From contig JANXCQ010000004.1 of the NCBI GenBank assembly GCA_025060195.1, positions 62,001 to 126,000 on the forward strand: a stretch of DNA of 64,000 nt, in the 5' to 3' direction. Positions 58,784 to 64,000 of the stretch are shown piece by piece. The DNA is from Gemmatales bacterium (GTDB lineage: Bacteria > Planctomycetota > Planctomycetia > Gemmatales > HRBIN36). The notes under the pieces were generated by a model, which had not been told where the DNA came from, ran no database searches, and saw only the letters and a program-made list of their open reading frames with translations. The stretch's first letter is position 1; every line of letters begins with the position of its first letter. The translations under genes were made by a program, and so were the position numbers.

Positions 58784-59896
58784 TTAGGTGAGCCGACCGC
58801 GGGCAGTGATGGGCCAACGCGAACTGATGCGACCCTGTTCCACAACCCAGGCGAAGTCGTACATGGCACAAGTCGGACACACGTGAGCTGGGATCGCCAT
58901 CAGTGTATCGCCCGGTTGAAATCGCCGTGCCAAGGGCGTTTCCAAAACCAGATGTTCCTCGTTATGGAGCACTTGCCGCGCTTCAGGCAGGTCGGGGAAG
59001 ACACACCGCTGACCTGCGGGCGGATCAGCACAAACCGCTTTATAGCCCAAGTCGAGGGTAAGGCGATCCGCGCTGGGGCGACTGACCACGCGGGTCAGCA
59101 CTAACGCCGCCGGCACAAACCCCAGATCGGGAAACCTCCGCGCATAGTTTGCGTCATGGAGAACGCAAGTGCCCGGCGAACACTGTAGTCCAGGCAGATG
59201 CTGAGCGGCCCAGCTGGTAAACGTCGGCGTGCCCCCCACCACAATACGCGGTACCGGCAGTCGTCGCTGGTGGAGTTGCTCGAGCAATTTAGTCAACTCC
59301 CGCACGATACTATCCACAGCACGACGGCGTTCGTCCAGGTCGGCTTGCTGATTGTGTCCGTCGTAAGCGTGGAGACCGCCCGGACGCAGGCCCGGGAGAT
59401 GTGAAATCTTCTCGTACAACGCGACCGCAGCTTCCCCCGGAGGGACACCTGTGCGGTGCTGACCAACGTCCAAGTCCACCAGCACGTCCACGCTCAGCCG
59501 GGCTTGGCTCATTGCCGACGACAGTGCCTCGACGGCCAAGGGATGGTCCGCGATCACCGCAAATTTCGTCTGCGGAAACCGAGCTACGATCTCAGCCAAG
59601 CGAAGGCAATTTGGGCCCACGATTGGATAGGCGATGAGGACATTCGAAGCCCCTGCTTCTGCTAACATGACTGCTTCTGCCAAGGTCGCGCACTTGTGTT
59701 GGCGAATCCCTCGGCTCCACGCCAACTTGACGATCTCAGGGCATTTATGCGTTTTCACATGCGGACAAAGTCGCTCCGGTGAACCAGCAATTTCGAGCAT
59801 GCGGGCCAGATTTTTCTCGATCAACTCACGAAAAAACAGGAGCGCAGGACTCAGGATTTTCTCGACCCCTTGGACTGCATAGAGTTGGCGATCCAT
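58784..59896 (-). CDS. D-threonine aldolase-like PLP enzyme (alanine racemase N-domain fold)
   Basis: A 370-residue protein with the N-terminal alanine-racemase-type barrel. The PLP Lys is in HVKTHKCPEI (K near residue 45-48), followed by VLVDLDVGQHRTGV and the C-terminal DSD-type domain with a His/Cys metal site (PAHVCPTCAMYDFAWVVEQG, near 340-360). D-threonine aldolases and D-serine dehydratases share this plan; the exact substrate is unclear. I chose ATG at 59896 (GAGGGG upstream); a TTG overlapping the upstream stop is the alternative. It follows the PQQ-propeller gene closely. Confidence 0.85.
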   Translation of the reverse strand: MDRQLYAVQGVEKILSPALLFFRELIEKNLARMLEIAGSPERLCPHVKTHKCPEIVKLAWSRGIRQHKCATLAEAVMLAEAGASNVLIAYPIVGPNCLRLAEIVARFPQTKFAVIADHPLAVEALSSAMSQARLSVDVLVDLDVGQHRTGVPPGEAAVALYEKISHLPGLRPGGLHAYDGHNQQADLDERRRAVDSIVRELTKLLEQLHQRRLPVPRIVVGGTPTFTSWAAQHLPGLQCSPGTCVLHDANYARRFPDLGFVPAALVLTRVVSRPSADRLTLDLGYKAVCADPPAGQRCVFPDLPEARQVLHNEEHLVLETPLARRFQPGDTLMAIPAHVCPTCAMYDFAWVVEQGRISSRWPITARGRLT

Positions 59897-59907
59897 GTGT
59901 AGGCCCC

Positions 59908-61194
59908 TCAAGGTTTGGGTAGTGGAATACAGCGAACTTCCTTGGCGTCGCGTACAACTAGGAGGTGATCGCTAAGGGCGGGATGCGCCCAAGTTTGGCC
60001 ACATACCGACGCCCGAGCGAGTTCTTTGTAGCCTTCAGGACTCGGTTCCAACAGCAACAGCGTACCGTCTTCCTGAAGTACCAGGAGCTTATCGTCGGCG
60101 AGTAACAAGCTGGCATGGTACTTGCCCACCCACTGGCCCGCCCCATCGCGCGACCAGAGAATCTTTCCGCTGGCCCAATCCACGCACCGCAGCACAGCCA
60201 GCGGCGGTAGCAGTTGTCCCGTGACTAAATACAAGTGCTTGTTCGCGACCACCGGCGTGGAAAAGTAACAATGCAATTGCGGATGGCGCCAAACTTCCTG
60301 CCAAGTCCATTTGTCTCCCTGGCTCTGCAGGCGAAGTAGGACACTACCGCCGGTGATGGAACTGATGAACACCTGGTCGCCCACGACCACGGGCGTCGAA
60401 GCAGTTTCGCTGAGCTTGTCCACAAATGGGAACGTCGCGAGCCATTGCCCAGTGTCAGGCTCTGCAGCCACGAGATGCTGTGCCGTCAGCGCGATCAAGA
60501 ACTGTCGGCCACCAATTTCCGCCAAAACAGGAGAGGAATAACTAGCTGCGTCGGAACCGCTCTTCCATACGGTTTCGCCGTTGGCCGCATCAAGAGCTAC
60601 CAGCGACGCCTCCGGCGCACCGACCATGACGATGACCAGCGGCTTGTCGCCGAGGTTGACCCACAGGGGCGAGCTTGACACGCCAAAAAACAGATTCTTC
60701 GCTTTATAGTCGCTCAGGATGTCTTTCCGCCAGAGCAGTTTTCCCGTCATGGCGTCCCAAGCACACAAAATCCCTGACGCCCCTAGAGTAAAAAGTTTTC
60801 CATCAGGACTCACCAGCGGTGTGGAGCGTGGCCCGTTGCCGAAGGGATTCTCGAATTTGGGCCGGTCGTACACTTGCCGCCACAACACTTTACCCGTCTT
60901 TAGATGCAGTGCGACAACCTCTTCCTGCTCATGGTCGGGTACCTTGGCATGTACAAAGACGCGGCCCGCAGCAATGACAGGGCTACTGTGCCCCTCGCCA
61001 ACGGGATGCCGCCACAAGGTCGGCAAGCCATTTTTCCACGGCACGACGCGGTCGGGTGCTGTAGCGTTGCGTTTAGGGCCCAACCACTGCGGCCAATCCC
61101 CGGCGAAACCATATACAAGCAAACCCAGCAAAATTATACCTGAGGCGCATTGACGGCACATCCTACCTGCGAAAATTCGCCCATGATTCGTCAT
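59908..61194 (-). CDS. PQQ-like beta-propeller repeat protein
   Basis: A 428-residue exported protein: signal-like segment (about 15-30, with GIILLGLLVYGFAG), then blades of the quinoprotein-type propeller (GDWPQWLGPKRNATAPD, GKVLWRQVYDRP, GKLLWRKDIL, GETVWKSGSD, GKILWSRDGAG). W-blade motifs recur about every 50 residues. Planctomycete genomes encode many such outer-facing propellers; ligand and function are unknown. Its stop lies 11 bases before the D-threonine-aldolase-like start, so the two are likely an operon. Confidence 0.85.
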   Translation of the reverse strand: MTNHGRIFAGRMCRQCASGIILLGLLVYGFAGDWPQWLGPKRNATAPDRVVPWKNGLPTLWRHPVGEGHSSPVIAAGRVFVHAKVPDHEQEEVVALHLKTGKVLWRQVYDRPKFENPFGNGPRSTPLVSPDGKLFTLGASGILCAWDAMTGKLLWRKDILSDYKAKNLFFGVSSSPLWVNLGDKPLVIVMVGAPEASLVALDAANGETVWKSGSDAASYSSPVLAEIGGRQFLIALTAQHLVAAEPDTGQWLATFPFVDKLSETASTPVVVGDQVFISSITGGSVLLRLQSQGDKWTWQEVWRHPQLHCYFSTPVVANKHLYLVTGQLLPPLAVLRCVDWASGKILWSRDGAGQWVGKYHASLLLADDKLLVLQEDGTLLLLEPSPEGYKELARASVCGQTWAHPALSDHLLVVRDAKEVRCIPLPKP

Positions 61195-61331
61195 CGAAGT
61201 TACCCTTCGACTACGGCTTCCCGAGTTAGCATTACGATGGCCTTGTATGATTTAGTGTTGCCGACGTCAGATGCATAGCCGTTCGGCAGTCAACCGGCCG
61301 CGGTTGTGGAAGCGAGTCAGGTTCCTGTCAC

Positions 61332-61877
61332 CTACTTGATAGCTTTGGATTTCGCCAGGAGATCGTCCACCTCCCGTAGAGCTTTCAGCGCATCTTCAAC
61401 CGTCAGTCGGGGCTTCAATTCCACTAATTTTTCAGCCCGCTGCTCTAAGCTGGTGGACTCCGCACAAGTGCGGGTCACGTACAAAGCCGTGGCTAACCGC
61501 TCGAGCTCAGCTACGTTTTTTGCCGCCAGACATTGGGCTACGAATTCAATAACAGGCCGGTGGCGCTCAACGACTCTTTTTAGCCGCTGACGCAGGCGTT
61601 GTCCGAATTCGGTAATGACCATTCCCGGCCCATAACCCGGCACTTTATAATCAAGTCCGACGAGATAATCCGCACGCAGCCGAAGTAAGTCGGTTACTAA
61701 ATCGAACGAGTATGGGCCGTACATGTATAAGACATAACGATAGCCCAAGAAATTTCCAAACAATTCCTGCAGGAAATAGACCGCTTTTTGCATATGAGTG
61801 TGTCCGCACCAGCTTCCTCGTTGTTGGAGTTGTGCGATCATTTCGAGTAAAATAGCAGCCTTTTCCGACCAGGTCAC
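61332..61877 (-). CDS. YwgA-like protein (Panacea-type fold) partnered with an HD protein
   Basis: A 181-residue protein resembling B. subtilis YwgA, and in its core (KAVYFLQELFGNFLGYRYVLY, MYGPYSFDLVTDL) resembling the Panacea/SocA-like domain found in many antitoxins: the K-x-x-Y-F-x-Q and Y-G-P-Y-S signatures. The C-terminal part is helical. A GTG start at 61877 is favoured by a superb GAGGAGG ribosome site; a TTG further upstream lies within the HD gene. It begins 11 bases after the HD gene, so the pair is cotranscribed. Confidence 0.7.
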   Translation of the reverse strand: MTWSEKAAILLEMIAQLQQRGSWCGHTHMQKAVYFLQELFGNFLGYRYVLYMYGPYSFDLVTDLLRLRADYLVGLDYKVPGYGPGMVITEFGQRLRQRLKRVVERHRPVIEFVAQCLAAKNVAELERLATALYVTRTCAESTSLEQRAEKLVELKPRLTVEDALKALREVDDLLAKSKAIK

Positions 61878-61888
61878 GCCCGGCCTCC

Positions 61889-63199
61889 TCAGGTGGGTCG
61901 AATGATTTCCCTTTTGTTCCGCTGCAGCCAAGTCTTAGCCTCATCTAACAAATCCGCTCGGATAAACAAATAATCTACGCTAACGACGGGGACATTGCCA
62001 AGCAATTGGGAAAGTTTCGTGGAATCAACGACGGCCCCATCATAACGCAAGACGGGAAAAACTATAGCGGCCCGCCGTTGCGAGTAACTATCGCGACGAA
62101 CGTTCTCAGAACCAAACTGCTCACACGCAGCTTGGTAGATTAGGTCGCAAGCATCGGGATTTTCCAGAATATCGCTGGGATCGCGTTGGTAGAACAGTTT
62201 GAAGTGCTCTCGTCGCACAATGCGTCGGGCAGGCTCATGAGCAGGTTTGGTGTCATCTGAAGCTGCCTCGAGCAATGCGACTAGGATTTCGTTATCTGTC
62301 AACTTGAGAAAATCACTCACCTGGGTGGGAAATTTTCGGTCTGTGAAACCCTTGCCCTGCAACCAAATGGCCAGGAAATCACGCAAATGAATGTCGTAGA
62401 TACGCCGAATGGGATGGAAATACACCTGGGTAAACATGAAGTATCTCGCCAGAGCCAGAGCTTCCGCGGAACGTAGCCCACCTTCTTCGACTCCTAAGGT
62501 CAGCTTCTCATCTTCCTCCGGCAGACGCACAATTCTCAGGGTGTCAATCAAACGGTAATGATCAAAGCGACCGTAAGCCACTCCCAAGTGGTGCGAATCG
62601 CGAAGCAAGTAGTCCATACGGTCCGCGCCGAAGGCATCGCCTGTGATGATTTCCGATAGCAAAGTTTCCCAAGCTGTCATTCGAATGGGCAGTTTCGCAG
62701 GACCCAAGGCGATTTTTACCACGTCTTCGCCCCGTGTGGGCGGCGTGAGCGATTTCCAGATTTCCTGCATGTCCGGGGAAAGTAATACCTCGCGTGTTAG
62801 CACTTCGTGATCGTAGCCAGAGGGCAACAATTCGCCCTCGGCCGAATGGGAAAACGGCAAGTGGCCGACATCGTGGCACAGGGCTGCCATACGCAGTACG
62901 CGCCGCCAGTAGGCCAGATTATCCCTATTTTTGAGCTCAGGGAGCAGCTCAGAAACGCTCTCATCTACATGGTGAGGTGCAGTTACCATATCGAAAATTC
63001 GAGTGGCCAATTCCATAACGCCTAGGGAATGCTCAAACCTCTTGTGCGTGGCCGATGGATAAATCAAATACGTCATGCCTAACTGATGAATGTGCCGCAA
63101 GCGTTGGAACGTAGGACTATCTAAGACCTTTCTCTCCTCGCTGTCTAGCCGAATGAAAATGTGAATCGGGTCGCGAATTTCATGAAAGACTTTAGCCAA
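61889..63199 (-). CDS. HD-domain phosphohydrolase (YwfO/dNTPase-like)
   Basis: A 436-residue metal-dependent phosphohydrolase. QRLRHIHQLGMTYLIYPSATHKRFEHSLGVMELA leads into the metal-binding MAALCHDVGHLPFSHSAE (HD pair), with DAFGADRMDYLLRDSHHLG supplying the later Asp. The pattern matches YwfO and dGTPase-like enzymes that hydrolyse deoxynucleoside triphosphates. The start is a TTG at 63199 with GGGAG upstream. It is paired with the YwgA-like gene downstream; no other gene of a defence system is adjacent. Confidence 0.88.
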   Translation of the reverse strand: MAKVFHEIRDPIHIFIRLDSEERKVLDSPTFQRLRHIHQLGMTYLIYPSATHKRFEHSLGVMELATRIFDMVTAPHHVDESVSELLPELKNRDNLAYWRRVLRMAALCHDVGHLPFSHSAEGELLPSGYDHEVLTREVLLSPDMQEIWKSLTPPTRGEDVVKIALGPAKLPIRMTAWETLLSEIITGDAFGADRMDYLLRDSHHLGVAYGRFDHYRLIDTLRIVRLPEEDEKLTLGVEEGGLRSAEALALARYFMFTQVYFHPIRRIYDIHLRDFLAIWLQGKGFTDRKFPTQVSDFLKLTDNEILVALLEAASDDTKPAHEPARRIVRREHFKLFYQRDPSDILENPDACDLIYQAACEQFGSENVRRDSYSQRRAAIVFPVLRYDGAVVDSTKLSQLLGNVPVVSVDYLFIRADLLDEAKTWLQRNKREIIRPT

Positions 63200-63298
63200 G
63201 ACTTTGTCTCCCTAAGGTGGGAACTGCTAGCCGTAACGCCTGTTTCCCCGCCGTTTGATATATATATGGGGATTTTCCGAATATTGCCCGTGATAGCC

Positions 63299-64000
63299 TC
63301 ACGGTGAACTGACGTTCAGCCAGCCGTGGAGGCGGAGCCAGTCGGCGAGGCGGTCGGGCCAGGTGCGCAGTATCGGGTCTTTCTTTGCCAAGCCGACTCC
63401 ATGGGGGCCTTTTTCGTAGATATGCAGCTCGGCGGCGACGCCAGCCCTCCGCAAAGCCAGGTAAAAGGCGATGCTGTTTTCGGGGGGCACAGGTTTGTCT
63501 TCAGTCGTGTGGAACAGGAACGTCGGCGGCGTTTGCGGGGAAACATGTTTTTCGAGCGAGAGATATTCTACCAGCTTCGGATCGGGATCAGGCCCCAGAA
63601 GATTGTTGCGCGATCCTTTATGTGTGAACGGCTCAGTGAAACTGATCACGGGATAGGCCAGGATGCAAAAATCGGGTCGGCAACTCACGCGCTCGACAGG
63701 GTCGGAACTGTTGGGATTGCCGTGGTCGAAATGGACTGCGGCTGTGGCCGCGAGGTGTCCTCCCGCGGAGAATCCCCAGACGCCAATACGCTTGGGATCG
63801 AGCTTCCACTCGGCGGCGCGGCTACGCACCAGGCGAATCGCCCGCTGAACATCCTGCATGGGCGCAGGATGGCGATAACGCGGAGCAATGCGATAGCGCA
63901 GCACAAACGCGGCTATGCCTTGCGCGTTGAGCCAATGGGCAATTTCTTCTCCCTCATGTCCTACGGCGAGAAAACCGTATCCGCCGCCCGGACAGACAAT
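63299..64000 (-). CDS. Alpha/beta hydrolase (esterase, BD-FAE/dienelactone-hydrolase type), 5' end outside window
   Basis: The frame is open to the window edge, so at least 233 residues are visible and the N-terminus is missing. CPGGGYGFL is the oxyanion HGGG-like motif, the nucleophile elbow is GFSAGGHLAA, and a late His lies in KGPHGVGLA with an acidic residue in between (HTTEDKPVPPENS). Family members are acetyl- or carboxyl-esterases acting on plant polysaccharides. The gene ends 100 bases from the HD gene start. Confidence 0.85.
   Translation of the reverse strand: MVCPGGGYGFLAVGHEGEEIAHWLNAQGIAAFVLRYRIAPRYRHPAPMQDVQRAIRLVRSRAAEWKLDPKRIGVWGFSAGGHLAATAAVHFDHGNPNSSDPVERVSCRPDFCILAYPVISFTEPFTHKGSRNNLLGPDPDPKLVEYLSLEKHVSPQTPPTFLFHTTEDKPVPPENSIAFYLALRRAGVAAELHIYEKGPHGVGLAKKDPILRTWPDRLADWLRLHGWLNVSSP

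Noticed and set aside
58473-58880. Minus-strand open frame of 135 codons downstream of the D-threonine-aldolase-like gene
   Set aside because: Overlaps that gene in another frame, no recognisable domain and no ribosome site.

Overview
The window looks like chromosomal DNA of a planctomycete, most likely a Gemmata-type lineage. The main grounds are a three-gene cluster of planctomycete-typical secreted proteins (DUF1501, DUF1549/DUF1553, and a WD40 protein with a planctomycete-type c-heme motif), a giant transmembrane kinase-like TPR protein, a nucleotidase-like/tetraheme fusion, and remains of a Gemmata-style Ser/Thr kinase. Lipid A and LPS-transport genes show a diderm envelope. The lineage call is inference from gene content; no 16S is present.

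Layout. 1-519: decayed 3' end of a radical SAM gene. 527-8069 (minus): WD40/cytochrome, DUF1549/DUF1553 and DUF1501 genes behind one likely promoter. 8341-11555 (plus): ferrous iron operon feoA-feoA-feoB plus a 46-residue Cys-rich membrane protein. 11718-12896: promoter, strong hairpin and ROK glucokinase. 13190-14089: metallo-beta-lactamase-fold hydrolase. 14090-17269: 3.2 kb with no intact gene but with recognisable gene remains, including a heavily mutated Ser/Thr kinase. 17270-27040 (minus): fumarase, a Gfo/Idh oxidoreductase with lpxC and ompH, a double-VWA protein, yidC and a metallophosphoesterase. 27291-36022 (plus): threonine dehydrogenase, SppA, LeuC-type dehydratase and a large pseudokinase-TPR protein. 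36253-38066 (minus): LptF/G permease and a membrane-anchored phosphatase. 38289-42724 (plus): moeA, a radical SAM protein paired with an atypical metallophosphoesterase, and RNase PH. 42971-48266: ubiX, a TIGR04282 transferase, a UVR-motif protein, thiC with a TPP riboswitch, and inositol-phosphate synthase. 48455-50592: SAM hydrolase coupled to an MFS transporter. 50660-57659 (minus): tetraheme protein, DUF1573 protein, a 59-residue membrane protein, FtsH, thiolase and TPR protein. 58360-58432: tRNA-Phe. 58784-64000 (minus): D-threonine-aldolase-like enzyme, PQQ beta-propeller protein, YwgA-like and HD-domain pair, and the start-truncated part of an alpha/beta hydrolase.

How genes work together. 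OmpH, LpxC, LptF/G and YidC belong to envelope building. The feo genes form a compact Fe(II) uptake unit. ThiC is under thiamine pyrophosphate control. The radical SAM/metallophosphoesterase pair, the HD/YwgA pair and the pseudokinase are the best candidates for undescribed biology. The decayed genes at 1-519 and 14.4-16.2 kb show active gene loss.
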